This document shows positions 17,837 to 26,209 of a stretch of 45,508 nt of DNA, piece after piece. The DNA is taken from contig CALGPA010000123.1 in NCBI GenBank assembly GCA_937960795.1, forward strand, positions 1 to 45,508, given 5' to 3'. How positions within the stretch are numbered: the stretch's first letter is position 1; each line of letters opens with the position of its first letter. This stretch comes from an uncultured bacterium. Lineage in GTDB: Bacteria > Cloacimonadota > Cloacimonadia > Cloacimonadales > Cloacimonadaceae. Under the pieces are notes generated by a model. The model had not been told where the DNA came from. It saw only the letters and a list, made by a program, of their open reading frames with translations, and searched no databases. A program made the translations under genes and the position numbers.

Positions 17837-20305
17837 ATGGCAAAATACTTGATCGTTGGCGGAGTCGCCGGAGGAGCTACTACGGCTGCTCGTTTACGAC
17901 GTCTTGATGAACACGCTGAGATAGTGATGTTTGAGCGTGGAAATTACATATCATACGCAAATTGCGGCTTGCCGTATTACGTTGGGGGAGTAATCCCAGA
18001 GCGGGATCGTCTCTTTGTGCAGACACCTCAGAGCTTCAAGGCCAGACTGGCTGTGGACGTCCGCATTAACGAAGAGGTGATAGCCATCGATCGTGAGGCC
18101 AAACAAGTGACGGTTAAGAAGGCTGATGGGAGCAGTTATACCGAGAGCTATGACAAGCTGGTGCTTTCTCCCGGCGCTGAGCCTCTCCGCCCGCCGATTC
18201 CGGGGATCCAGGATGAGGAGATCTTCACCCTCAGGAATGTGCCGGACACTGATAGGGTCAAGGACTTTGTGGATAGCCGCCAGGTGCAGCATGCGGTGAT
18301 AGTCGGAGCGGGATTCATCGGCCTAGAGATGGCGGAGAATCTTCACCACAAAGGCATCAAGGTCACCATCGTCGAGATGGCAGAACAGGTGATGACGCCT
18401 TTGGATTATGAGATGGCTGCGGCAGTGCATCAACATCTTAAGACCAAAAACGTGGAGTTTTATCTGAAGGATGGAGTCAGCAGCTTTGTTCGTGAAAAGA
18501 GCGGCCTGAATGTACGGCTCAAAAGTGGTAGATCCATCGCCACAGACATGGTGATTCTCTCGATCGGAGTGCGTCCGGACAGTAAGCTTGCCGAAGAGGC
18601 AGGGCTTGATCTGGGCATCAATAAAGGCATCAGAGTCAATGAATATATGCAGACCAGTGATCCGGATATCTATGCCTTGGGCGATGCCATTGTATTCCCC
18701 AATCCCATCACCAACGAAGAGTGTCACACCTATCTTGCCGGCCCGGCAAACAAGCAAGGACGCCTTGTGGCGGATAATATCGTGAAGGGAAATGTGCGCA
18801 AATACAAAGGCAGCATAGCCACAGCGATTGCCAAGGTCTTTGACATCACAGTCGGCGCCACCGGAGTCTCTGAGAAAGTGCTCAGAAAATCTTCTATCCC
18901 TTATGTATCATCGATCATCCATGCCGGATCACATGCCGGCTATTATCCCGACTCATTGCCACTGACCATCAAGATTGTCTTCAACCCGGAAGATGGTAAG
19001 CTCTTGGGAGCCCAGATAGTGGGCTTTGACGGGGTGGACAAACGCACTGATATGCTCGCTCACATCCTCAAACACGGCGAGACTATCTATGATATGCAAG
19101 AGATCGAGCATGCCTATGCCCCGCCATTTTCCAGCGCCAAGGATCCGGTAAACATGGCAGGCCTGGTGGCAGAAAACATCATAAGCGGCATGGTTAAGAT
19201 CATCCATTGGCAGGATATTCGCAATCTTGATCTCAAAGATGTGGTGCTCATCGATGTCCGCACCGATGAAGAATATGCCCTCGGTACGATCGAAGGAAGC
19301 GTAAACATCTCTGTCGATGATATGCGGCAGCGTCTGGAAGAGATTCCAAAGGATAAGAAGATCATCGTCTTTTGCGGCACCGGTCTTCGCTCCTATTTTG
19401 CAGCACGGATTTTGATGCAAAACGGCTACAATGATGTCCTAAATCTCAGTGGCGGCTATATCACCTATGAATATGCCACGCAAAAGCAAAGCAACGAGGA
19501 TATCTTCCAAGGTGATTACATCGGCAAAGACGACCATATCTACCAGGGAAAAGACCGCAGTATGGCAGCAAAAACTGATGTAAAAGCGGTGGAAGTCGAT
19601 GCTTCCGGCTTGCAGTGCCCGGGGCCTATCATGAGGCTCAAAAACGAAATGGACCGACTCTCAGATGGAGACACGCTCAGGATCACTGCCAGTGATCCCG
19701 GCTTTGCCAAGGATGTGCCTGCGTGGTGCAACATGACATCAAACAAGCTTCTGGACGTGAGCACTCAGGGCAAGAAGATCGTGGCATTGGTGCAAAAAGG
19801 TGGCGGGAAAGCAATATCAGCAGATTCCGGGGGTAGCAAAAACAAGACTCTTATCGTTTTCAGTGATGATTTGGATAGAGCCTTGGCTTCATTTGTGATC
19901 GCAAACGGAGCTGCCTCGACCGGCAAGAAAGTGACGATGTTCTTCACCTTCTGGGGACTTAATGTGATCAAGAAACCGGGAGTAGCCAAGACGGATAAGG
20001 ACATCATGGGCAAGATGTTTGGCATGATGCTCCCAAAAAGCTCCCAGGGTTTGGGACTTTCTAAGATCAACTTCGCCGGCGTGGGTCCGGCCTTGATGCG
20101 CAAGCGTATGAAGGACAAGAATGTAGACTCTCTGGAGATGATGATCATGCAGGCAAAACATGCCGGAGTGCAGATGATCGCTTGTCAGATGAGCATGGAC
20201 ATCATGGGCGTGGACGCCGGTGATCTGATCGACGGCGTCACTATCGGCGGAGTAGCGAGCTATCTTGAAGAAGCTGAGCAAAGTAATCTTAACCTATTTA
20301 TCTAA
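17837..20305 (+). CDS. CoA-disulfide reductase / rhodanese / TusA / DsrE2 fusion
   Basis: An 822-residue sulfur-handling flavoenzyme. Residues 1-450 form a pyridine-nucleotide disulfide oxidoreductase: FAD motif GGVAGGATTAARLRR, redox Cys43 in ANCGLPYYVGG, NAD motif VGAGFIGLEMAENL, and the dimerisation domain with YAPPFSSAKDPVN. Residues about 455-555 are a rhodanese domain with active Cys513 in FCGTGLRSY. Residues about 585-655 are TusA-like, with Cys594 in GLQCPGP. Residues 665-822 resemble DsrE2, with Cys783 in IACQM. Similar fusions are known in anaerobes and fit relay of persulfide sulfur or CoA-persulfide/polysulfide reduction; the in vivo substrate is an inference. ATG at 17837 is chosen because the earlier in-frame ATG contains the ribosome site. 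Confidence 0.93.
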   Translation: MAKYLIVGGVAGGATTAARLRRLDEHAEIVMFERGNYISYANCGLPYYVGGVIPERDRLFVQTPQSFKARLAVDVRINEEVIAIDREAKQVTVKKADGSSYTESYDKLVLSPGAEPLRPPIPGIQDEEIFTLRNVPDTDRVKDFVDSRQVQHAVIVGAGFIGLEMAENLHHKGIKVTIVEMAEQVMTPLDYEMAAAVHQHLKTKNVEFYLKDGVSSFVREKSGLNVRLKSGRSIATDMVILSIGVRPDSKLAEEAGLDLGINKGIRVNEYMQTSDPDIYALGDAIVFPNPITNEECHTYLAGPANKQGRLVADNIVKGNVRKYKGSIATAIAKVFDITVGATGVSEKVLRKSSIPYVSSIIHAGSHAGYYPDSLPLTIKIVFNPEDGKLLGAQIVGFDGVDKRTDMLAHILKHGETIYDMQEIEHAYAPPFSSAKDPVNMAGLVAENIISGMVKIIHWQDIRNLDLKDVVLIDVRTDEEYALGTIEGSVNISVDDMRQRLEEIPKDKKIIVFCGTGLRSYFAARILMQNGYNDVLNLSGGYITYEYATQKQSNEDIFQGDYIGKDDHIYQGKDRSMAAKTDVKAVEVDASGLQCPGPIMRLKNEMDRLSDGDTLRITASDPGFAKDVPAWCNMTSNKLLDVSTQGKKIVALVQKGGGKAISADSGGSKNKTLIVFSDDLDRALASFVIANGAASTGKKVTMFFTFWGLNVIKKPGVAKTDKDIMGKMFGMMLPKSSQGLGLSKINFAGVGPALMRKRMKDKNVDSLEMMIMQAKHAGVQMIACQMSMDIMGVDAGDLIDGVTIGGVASYLEEAEQSNLNLFI

Positions 20306-20321
20306 TAGATCTCCGCAGAAC

Positions 20322-20355
20322 AAAGCGGTCGGCATCAGATGTCGACCGCTTTTTC
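20322..20355. terminator. Terminator between convergent genes
   Basis: AAAGCGGTCG (20322-20331) pairs perfectly with CGACCGCTTT (20343-20352), with two further pairs toward the loop, then TTT. It is a good plus-strand terminator; on the minus strand it lies after the peptidase gene, with a weaker U-run. Confidence 0.8.
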
Positions 20356-20380
20356 AATTATGATATTGGGTAAAAAAGGC

Positions 20381-23245
20381 TTACTTGATGCGGATCATCT
20401 TGCGGAAAGTGCTGTGTCCATCTTGGTGGGCGCGCAAGAAATAGACTCCGCTGCTCACTTCATTTCCGGACTTGTCGAGACCATCCCATTTATATTCACT
20501 CCAGGCCGCGCCATGGTGCAGCTCTCTGATAAGTTGTCCGCGCAGATTGTATACTTTCAGGCTGACCGGTGAGCCGGCTTTTGCACCTTCGAGCCGGATT
20601 GAGGTGTTGTTTTGGAAGGGATTGGGATAGTTTGGCGAAAGCCTAAGTCCCGCAACGGCGGGAGTGGTGGGGTCATCCAAGCTCACAGCCTCTCCCCATT
20701 TGATGGGCAGCAGGGCATAGAGCATCTGCCGGGCTTCGTCTTCTTGGATCACGTAGAGCGGGAAAGAAAAAAGTAGGCTCTGTCCTTCTTGATATTGGGA
20801 ATAGATTCCCACTCCGGTTCCCGCTAAGAATGAATAGGGACTCTCGGATGAATATGCCGTGCCATAGGCGTAATATTTCTGAGCTCCCTCAGCAGGCCAC
20901 ATGCCTTCGACCTTCATGATATGATAGTCAAAGCCTTCCAAGCTGGCGTGTTGGCCCACATGCAGATCATCCAGATCATCCTGCATGGACAATGCCGTAT
21001 TCATGCGAGCTTGCGGATAATAATCCACCGAGATCACGCCAAAGACGCGATTGATGAAGCTATCTTCAGAGAAGCTTCTGGGATAGCCATCATTACCCAT
21101 GATAGCCTTGGTGGGCAGATAGCCGTTGTAGATCAGATTTCCGCCCAAGGCGACGTAATCTTCCATCACCGAGAGTGCCTCCTGTGAGAGCAGATCCGTG
21201 CTGGAATCCACATCATGCCAAATGACTGTGGAGAAGATGCCGATATCAAACAAACTGATATCCCTGCTAAGCTCTTCGAGATCAATGGTATAGTGATCAA
21301 AATCCTGCAAGATAGAGTCATAGTAATCAGTCACCTGCTGATTGGTGGGCAAGAGCACATTCACTCCTGAGCCGCCGTGGGTGGCATCGACCACCACGAT
21401 GCCATTGTCCAGCGAGACCGGCCGAGTGCCTTGGATATAACTAAAATCGCTGTCCAGCCCTTGATTATCGACCGCCTGCAAACGATAGTAATAGACCTGC
21501 TCTACTGCTCCGATGACGTCCTCATCCAAATATTCGATATCAGTAATCAGTTCTGAATGCAGCATTTGAAATTGATCTGCGTGATCATCGGCACGCCATA
21601 TTCGATATCCCGCCAGATCCAGCTCAGTATTTGGCGTCCAAGTCAGTCGGATGGCATTAGGCACTGGTTGCGCCACAAAGTCTTCAGGAACTCTGGGGAC
21701 AGAAAGCGGGCTAAGCTCAGCATAGGCAAAATAGCTTTCATTGCCCATAGCATCAGCGGAAGCAACAGCAAAGCTATAGATCTCGCCTTCATCAAGACCC
21801 GTGATGATATAGTGATCTTGGTTATAGACCGGGATAAAGTCATCCATATTAGGCTCGGATTCACCATAATAGATGCGAATGTGATCCACTTCCGGATCGG
21901 CAGGCATATCCCATGAGACGCGCAAGGAGGAGCCGTCACCAAGGTCTTCCACGATGAGGTTTTGCACGGCTCCGGGCATATTTGCAAAGCTGACAGTGGC
22001 TGCCAAAGAGGCTTTGATCACTTCCGCGCAATAGACGTGGTCGATGTTTGCCACCACATCATTATCGCTATGATAATAAGGTGAGAAATCTGTTTCAAAG
22101 AAGTAGATCACGGGAAATCCCCGATTCCAATAGGAATAGGAGTCGCTGCTGTGGCTATTTGCCGAGCCATAGATTGCCTCCAGATCCGTGTAGACGGAGG
22201 TGAGATAACTTGCATGAGCGGATTGCTCCAGCGCGCCGTCATAGGGCATCAAGCGCACTGTGGAAGTGCCGGGATTGTTGTTTGCGATCATGTCATGATT
22301 GATCATCAAGCGGATGCTCTCACCTTGTGAGTAGGATTGCCATGCGTCATAATATGAGCCATGCAAACCAAATTCTTCGGCGGCATAGGTCACGAATCTG
22401 ATGGTGCTCTTGGGTTGATAGTTGTTTGCAGCCAGCACACGCGCAATCTCCAGCGCAGCAGTAGTCCCGGATGCATTGTCGTCCGCCCCGGGCGCAATAG
22501 AATATGGAGTGGTGTAGGTGATGCTGTCATGATGCCCGCCCACGACGATGTATTCGTCCGGATAGATGTTGCCGGGGATCTCAGCAACGACATTGTACTG
22601 GGTTCCCTGATAGTTAAATTCCTGCAATTCGGCAGTGATCCCAAATCTTGCAAAGGTGTTCTTTATCCAAAGGGATACTTCATAACGATTATCCGCCAAA
22701 GCATAGCGAGTACCCAAATCTTGTAGGCTTTGGATGAAATACAAGACGCTGTCTGCTGAGACTTGATTTACCAAGTCTGCGATCTCTTGCCGAGTCTCCC
22801 TGAGTGCGGCATCTCTCATCTGCCGGGTAGGAATCACCATGGGCTCAAGCCGCAAGGGAAGAAGATTTATCTTCAGAAGCGGCAGCAAATGGGTCTCGCT
22901 AAAGGGGGAGGCATAGAGGATGTCTGAGTCGAGGTCTCTGAGAATCCTGCCTTTCTCTGTCAAAGCCTGAAGATCATAAGCTTGATCTTTGCTGATCAGA
23001 TATAGTCTTTCATCGGATCGAGGGTTTGAGATTAGCTCAAATCCTTGCTTGACCTGCGAATCAATCCCTGCTAATATATAGTCATTGGTATAATGATAGA
23101 TTTCAATGCCGCGCGAGCTGAGCTTGTGGACTTCGTCCGAGATTTGGATGTCGTCTGATTTAAGCCAGACAGCCAAGCGAGATTGAGCGAAGAGGCTCAT
23201 AGTCATGCCACACAGTATTATGCAAAGCAGCAGGGATCGTTTCAT
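20381..23245 (-). CDS. Secreted M28-family zinc peptidase with FnIII repeats and C-terminal sorting domain
   Basis: A 954-residue exported protein (signal peptide ending SLFAQS). An upstream in-frame ATG exists, but the one at 23245 follows TGGAG and starts the signal. Residues about 165-410 are an M28 aminopeptidase domain with metal-binding signatures GGHHDS (His238, Asp240), GADDNASG, YAAEEFG, NHDM and YYHSDND. About 415-590 hold two fibronectin type III-like modules (VEDLGDGSSLRVSWDMP, NAIRLTWTPNTELDLAGYRIW). A further domain (about 605-850), possibly glutamine-amidotransferase-like, follows. The last 85 residues (LSPNYPNPFQNNTSIR ... SGVYFLRAH) match FlgD-Ig/type A sorting domains used by type IX secretion. 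No secretion genes lie in the window. Confidence 0.9.
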   Translation of the reverse strand: MKRSLLLCIILCGMTMSLFAQSRLAVWLKSDDIQISDEVHKLSSRGIEIYHYTNDYILAGIDSQVKQGFELISNPRSDERLYLISKDQAYDLQALTEKGRILRDLDSDILYASPFSETHLLPLLKINLLPLRLEPMVIPTRQMRDAALRETRQEIADLVNQVSADSVLYFIQSLQDLGTRYALADNRYEVSLWIKNTFARFGITAELQEFNYQGTQYNVVAEIPGNIYPDEYIVVGGHHDSITYTTPYSIAPGADDNASGTTAALEIARVLAANNYQPKSTIRFVTYAAEEFGLHGSYYDAWQSYSQGESIRLMINHDMIANNNPGTSTVRLMPYDGALEQSAHASYLTSVYTDLEAIYGSANSHSSDSYSYWNRGFPVIYFFETDFSPYYHSDNDVVANIDHVYCAEVIKASLAATVSFANMPGAVQNLIVEDLGDGSSLRVSWDMPADPEVDHIRIYYGESEPNMDDFIPVYNQDHYIITGLDEGEIYSFAVASADAMGNESYFAYAELSPLSVPRVPEDFVAQPVPNAIRLTWTPNTELDLAGYRIWRADDHADQFQMLHSELITDIEYLDEDVIGAVEQVYYYRLQAVDNQGLDSDFSYIQGTRPVSLDNGIVVVDATHGGSGVNVLLPTNQQVTDYYDSILQDFDHYTIDLEELSRDISLFDIGIFSTVIWHDVDSSTDLLSQEALSVMEDYVALGGNLIYNGYLPTKAIMGNDGYPRSFSEDSFINRVFGVISVDYYPQARMNTALSMQDDLDDLHVGQHASLEGFDYHIMKVEGMWPAEGAQKYYAYGTAYSSESPYSFLAGTGVGIYSQYQEGQSLLFSFPLYVIQEDEARQMLYALLPIKWGEAVSLDDPTTPAVAGLRLSPNYPNPFQNNTSIRLEGAKAGSPVSLKVYNLRGQLIRELHHGAAWSEYKWDGLDKSGNEVSSGVYFLRAHQDGHSTFRKMIRIK

Positions 23246-23482
23246 AGTTTCTCCAGAGTTTGAGATTTGGTGTCCTAATAATTTATGCAAGTATCATTCC
23301 CAATCAGATAAAAGTCCGGCTCAAGTCAAGCTCATTTTTCCTCGGAGATTAGCCTCCCCCCAGATGATCAAAAATATCTTTATCATATAGATGGCATATC
23401 ATCTTGATATATTCCTGAGATCAAGCGAAACCCCGGCAATCATAAGAGACTGTTCTGCATGGCATTAACTCAAGCATTTGCT

Positions 23483-23510
23483 TTGGCTCGCTATTTGCAT
23501 ATAGTATAGA
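23483..23510 (+). promoter_or_regulatory. Candidate promoter of the PDZ-barrel gene
   Basis: TTGGCT and TATAGA are separated by 16 bases and lie about 36 bases before the start codon, followed by the ribosome site GAGAGGAAAG. Matches to consensus are modest. The rest of the 300-base divergent gap (23246-23545) shows nothing I can name. Confidence 0.3.
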
Positions 23511-23545
23511 TATCAAATCACTTTCGATAAAGAGAGGAAAGAAAG

Positions 23546-24748
23546 ATGAAAAGAAGAAACTTGATCGTGCTCATAATGCTCAGCCTTGTGTTTTCCTTGG
23601 CTGCCATGACACCGAATGAAGAGTTGCAACAGGAGCTGGATGAACTGCTCAAAGAAGTGGAAAACATCAGAGTCCAACTTGTCGAAGAAGGCAGATCACC
23701 TGCTGTGATAACTATCCAAACCAGAACTAATACCGAGGCCAAAGATGCAGCCTATTTTGGATTCTACATAGAAGACTTGACCTTCCCCAAGGCTCAGGCT
23801 CTATCTTATCCGGAAAACTATGGAGTGATCATCACCGGCGTTGTAAAAGACAGCCCCGCCTGGCACTATCGTCTACGTGAAGACGACATCATTATGCAGA
23901 TCGGTGAAAGCCGCGTCACAAACTATGCGGCATTTGAGAAGATTCGCAAATCCCTGCGCGCGGGTGATCAATCTTCAATGGTTATCTTCCGGGATGGCAA
24001 GGTGGAAAGCCTTGATATGACGATCGGTTCTCGTAGTAGCACGGGAGAGACGGGTGTCTCAGCCCCGCGCGTTCCCTCCAAAAAACGCCTCAGCGCAGGA
24101 TACGGAGGGGGAACCTGGATCCCCATGTGGTATGACCTAGATATGAGTGACATCAATGATCTGATCACAGACCCCGCCATGGGCTTCAATCCTTTCCGCT
24201 CCGATGGAATCTTGCATCAGGGCTTGGGAGGAAAATTCTCCATCGGCAAAAACTACTTTTTGGGTGGACAAGTCACTTGGTACAACGACAACAAAAAGAA
24301 AGCCAACCAGACCAATCCTGACTACCACATCTGGATGAGTCACCAAAATCTGATGGGCGGCGTAACCATGGACCGCAGAATTCCCCTTAGTAAAAGCCTC
24401 ATCACTAGCGTAGGCTTGATGGTCGGCGGTGCATACCATGAGCTGGAGTTTCTCAATTCCGATTCCAATTACGATTGGAACAATCTTCCCGGCACAATCA
24501 CCGGATCAAACAACACACATTTCCTGCTGCGTAAAGGCTACCTTGTAGCTCAGCCCAGAGCGGAATTTATGTATCACTTCCTCAGTTGGCTGGGACTGCG
24601 CGCGGAAGTAGGCTATGTCTTTGGCTACCCACTCACCCGTGATTGGCGCGTGCGTGGTCTTGAAAACGAAAGCTATGAAGTGACAAATTCTCCAGACACA
24701 AAATATGAGGGCATGACCATCACCATCGGTCCTTGGTTTGGCTTCTAG
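23546..24748 (+). CDS. PDZ domain joined to outer-membrane beta-barrel
   Basis: 400 residues: signal peptide (1-20), a short acidic coiled coil (EELQQELDELLKEVENIRVQL, about 25-45), and a PDZ domain (about 68-155: YGVIITGVVKDSPAWHYRLREDDIIMQIGESRV). A Ser/Thr/Gly linker follows, then about 215 residues of alternating aromatic strands (LGGQVTWYNDNKK, SVGLMVGGAYHELEF, LGLRAEVGYVFGYPL) ending GPWFGF, typical of an outer-membrane barrel. PDZ domains bind peptide C-termini, so the periplasmic domain may recruit a partner to the barrel. No protease domain is present, so it is not DegP. The RBS is GAGGAAAG and a terminator follows. Function is unknown. Confidence 0.8.
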   Translation: MKRRNLIVLIMLSLVFSLAAMTPNEELQQELDELLKEVENIRVQLVEEGRSPAVITIQTRTNTEAKDAAYFGFYIEDLTFPKAQALSYPENYGVIITGVVKDSPAWHYRLREDDIIMQIGESRVTNYAAFEKIRKSLRAGDQSSMVIFRDGKVESLDMTIGSRSSTGETGVSAPRVPSKKRLSAGYGGGTWIPMWYDLDMSDINDLITDPAMGFNPFRSDGILHQGLGGKFSIGKNYFLGGQVTWYNDNKKKANQTNPDYHIWMSHQNLMGGVTMDRRIPLSKSLITSVGLMVGGAYHELEFLNSDSNYDWNNLPGTITGSNNTHFLLRKGYLVAQPRAEFMYHFLSWLGLRAEVGYVFGYPLTRDWRVRGLENESYEVTNSPDTKYEGMTITIGPWFGF

Positions 24749-24784
24749 ATAGATATTTCCCAAAAAGCACTCCCTAAACATCCG

Positions 24785-24814
24785 AGCCCCTCCCACTTTC
24801 GAGAGGGGCTTTTT
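24785..24814 (+). terminator. Intrinsic terminator
   Basis: AGCCCCTC (24785-24792) pairs with GAGGGGCT (24803-24810), followed by TTTT. It lies 37 bases after the PDZ-barrel stop codon. Confidence 0.85.
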
Positions 24815-24886
24815 GCTTTGACTCTCAAAACTGCTTTGCGCTTCGGCATCGGCAATATGAAGACATGTTATTAGGATAATTGCTTA

Positions 24887-24942
24887 GATTCCGGATAATC
24901 CTATCTCCGTTCGGATTTCCGGAATGACTGGTTTTGGGCTGG
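24887..24942 (+). repeat. TTCCGGAATGAC family repeat, copy 1
   Basis: It begins GATTCCGGATAATC and ends TTTCCGGAATGACTGG plus TTTTGGGCTGG. The ends GATTCCGGA and TCCGGAATG are inverted copies of each other. Other copies are at 25624, 25932 and 45382. Confidence 0.7.
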
Positions 24943-24970
24943 CGGGCAGGATATAATCTGAGCTGCCAAT

Positions 24971-25056
24971 GCTATCTAAAAATGCCGTCCCGCTAGGACT
25001 CAGGCAATCATTAGGAGGCATTTATGCTATCTAAAATAGCGTGCCTACGGCACTCA
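24971..25056 (+). repeat. Paired hairpin units, block 1
   Basis: Two units each begin GCTATCTAAAA and end ACTCA. The first carries the stem GTCC/GGAC (24987-24999), the second GTGCC-TAC-GGCAC (25041-25053). A TTAGGAGGCAT phrase separates them. The same pair recurs at 26041-26125. Confidence 0.7.
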
Positions 25057-25290
25057 AAACGCCGCTACTCCTAACGCTAAAACGCATAACCCGTAACTTC
25101 AGCACTCCAAAACTAAATCATTACACTGCATCAAATCAGTTAAATCTGCGTTCTATATTCATTGATCTACAGCGCCCAAAGCGACACGATTGTTCTGAAT
25201 CCTCAATTCGACTAATCGCGAAGTGGTCGCCAACGACGACCCCTAATTCTAGATCGTAAATCGTACATTGTAGATTCGATTTTCGGCGCT

Positions 25291-25315
25291 AACTAAGAAC
25301 TAAGAACTAAGAACT
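25291..25315 (+). repeat. Short tandem repeat AACTAAG
   Basis: Three full copies of the 7-mer AACTAAG and a partial fourth, ending just before the copy C repeat. Confidence 0.8.
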
Positions 25316-25316
25316 C

Positions 25317-25404
25317 TAAGTCCTTATTTTCTCACCGCTTGCACGCTCGACCGGTGAGCGACCGGTGAGAGGGGCATGAGGAGCCCATATTTTGCAAGCA
25401 CTTA
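25317..25404 (+). repeat. Dispersed structured repeat, copy C (88 bp)
   Basis: It has the same ends as copies A and B (TAAGTCCTT ... TTTTGCAAGCACTTA), and its centre, with GACCGGTGAGC followed by GACCGGTGAG, is close to copy A. CTCACCG pairs with CGGTGAG. Confidence 0.8.
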
Positions 25405-25623
25405 CGAGCCTGGAAAACAGCGATTCAAGTTCAAGCCGGATGCTTTGTTTAAAGAGCAGTCTCTCACCCGGATATGGGAATGCTCATGTTCAGGGAAGGG
25501 AACTGTGAGAGAGAAAATCTTATCTATCGTCGGATCCACGGGGCTAACGCCCTACGGGCTTGGCGACTTTCAACACCATAACGCATAAGGTCAAAACGCA
25601 GACAGGGGCAGGATGATTGATGA

Positions 25624-25679
25624 GATTCCGGATAAGCCTCTCTACGTTCGGATTTCCGGAATGACTGGGTTTGGGCTGG
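25624..25679 (+). repeat. TTCCGGAATGAC family repeat, copy 2
   Basis: GATTCCGGATAAGCCTCTCT leads to TTTCCGGAATGACTGGG and TTTGGGCTGG, differing from copy 1 at only a few positions. A partial copy (ACCGGAATGACTAATCTAAG) follows at about 25720. Confidence 0.7.
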
Positions 25680-25738
25680 CTGGCAGTTTGGAAACAAAGT
25701 GACAAGATGTCGCTTCCACACCGGAATGACTAATCTAA

Positions 25739-25757
25739 GGGTGGCTTTCAGCCGCCC
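25739..25757. repeat. GGTGG-type hairpin 1
   Basis: GGGTGGCT pairs with AGCCGCCC around a TTC loop (8 bp, one G-U). Confidence 0.55.
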
Positions 25758-25821
25758 AATGGTGCAATGCCCGATCTTGGGATGGTAGGCAGGATAGAGA
25801 CCTGCGCTGCTAAGATGCTAG

Positions 25822-25843
25822 CCGGTGGTTTTTTAACCACCGG
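25822..25843. repeat. GGTGG-type hairpin 2
   Basis: CCGGTGGTT pairs perfectly with AACCACCGG around TTTT (9 bp). It is followed by GGAAAAAAG, not a T-run, so it is not a plus-strand terminator. Confidence 0.6.
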
Positions 25844-25876
25844 GAAAAAAGCGGAACCTGGTGGCAAAGATGATCT

Positions 25877-25897
25877 CCGGTGGGCTTTAGCCACCGG
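25877..25897. repeat. GGTGG-type hairpin 3
   Basis: CCGGTGG pairs with CCACCGG around GCTTTAG. It resembles hairpin 2 in stem sequence. Confidence 0.55.
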
Positions 25898-25931
25898 CAA
25901 ACCGTGGGATGAAGCTTGGGATTTCTAGTGA

Positions 25932-26032
25932 GATTCCTGATACACTTCTTAGCCCCACAAAACTGCTGCGCAATTTTGCGGGGACCCCGAATCGCTGCGC
26001 TACGTGTTCCGGAATGACTGGTTTTGGGCTGG
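25932..26032 (+). repeat. TTCCGGAATGAC family repeat, copy 3 (long loop)
   Basis: It begins GATTCCTGATA and ends GTTCCGGAATGACTGGTTTT plus GGGCTGG. The interior is longer than in the other copies and contains an AGCCCCACAAAA...TTTTGCGGGG inverted pair. Confidence 0.6.
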
Positions 26033-26040
26033 TAGTCACT

Positions 26041-26125
26041 GCTATCCAAAATGCCGTCCCGCTGGGACTCAGGTAATCCTTAGGAGGCATCGATGCTATC
26101 TAAAATAGCGTGCCTACGGCACTCA
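26041..26125 (+). repeat. Paired hairpin units, block 2
   Basis: The first unit has the stem GTCCC-GCT-GGGAC (26056-26068) and the second GTGCC-TAC-GGCAC (26110-26122). Both lie after GCTATC(C/T)AAAAT and before ACTCA, as in block 1. Confidence 0.7.
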
Positions 26126-26209
26126 TTAGCCGCATAACCCGTAACTTCGGCACTTCAGAACTCCAGCACTAGTTAATCGTGCGTAGTTCAACTAAGAACC
26201 ACGAACTGC

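Larger units (their letters stand above)
24749..26209. other. Gene-free repeat-rich island
   Basis: These 1.46 kb contain no open frame with a ribosome site or protein-like composition. They hold a terminator, one copy of the 88-bp repeat, three copies of a TTCCGGAATGACTGG element, four small conserved hairpin units, three GGTGG...CCACC hairpins and a seven-base tandem repeat. Two composite blocks (24887-25100 and 25932-26165) repeat the same order of elements, ending in a shared CGCATAACCCGTAACTTC phrase, so part of the island is a diverged duplication. Confidence 0.7.

Noticed and set aside
25041..25588. Open frames of about 70 codons in the repeat island.
   Set aside because: They run across repeats and hairpins, lack ribosome sites and have no protein-like pattern.
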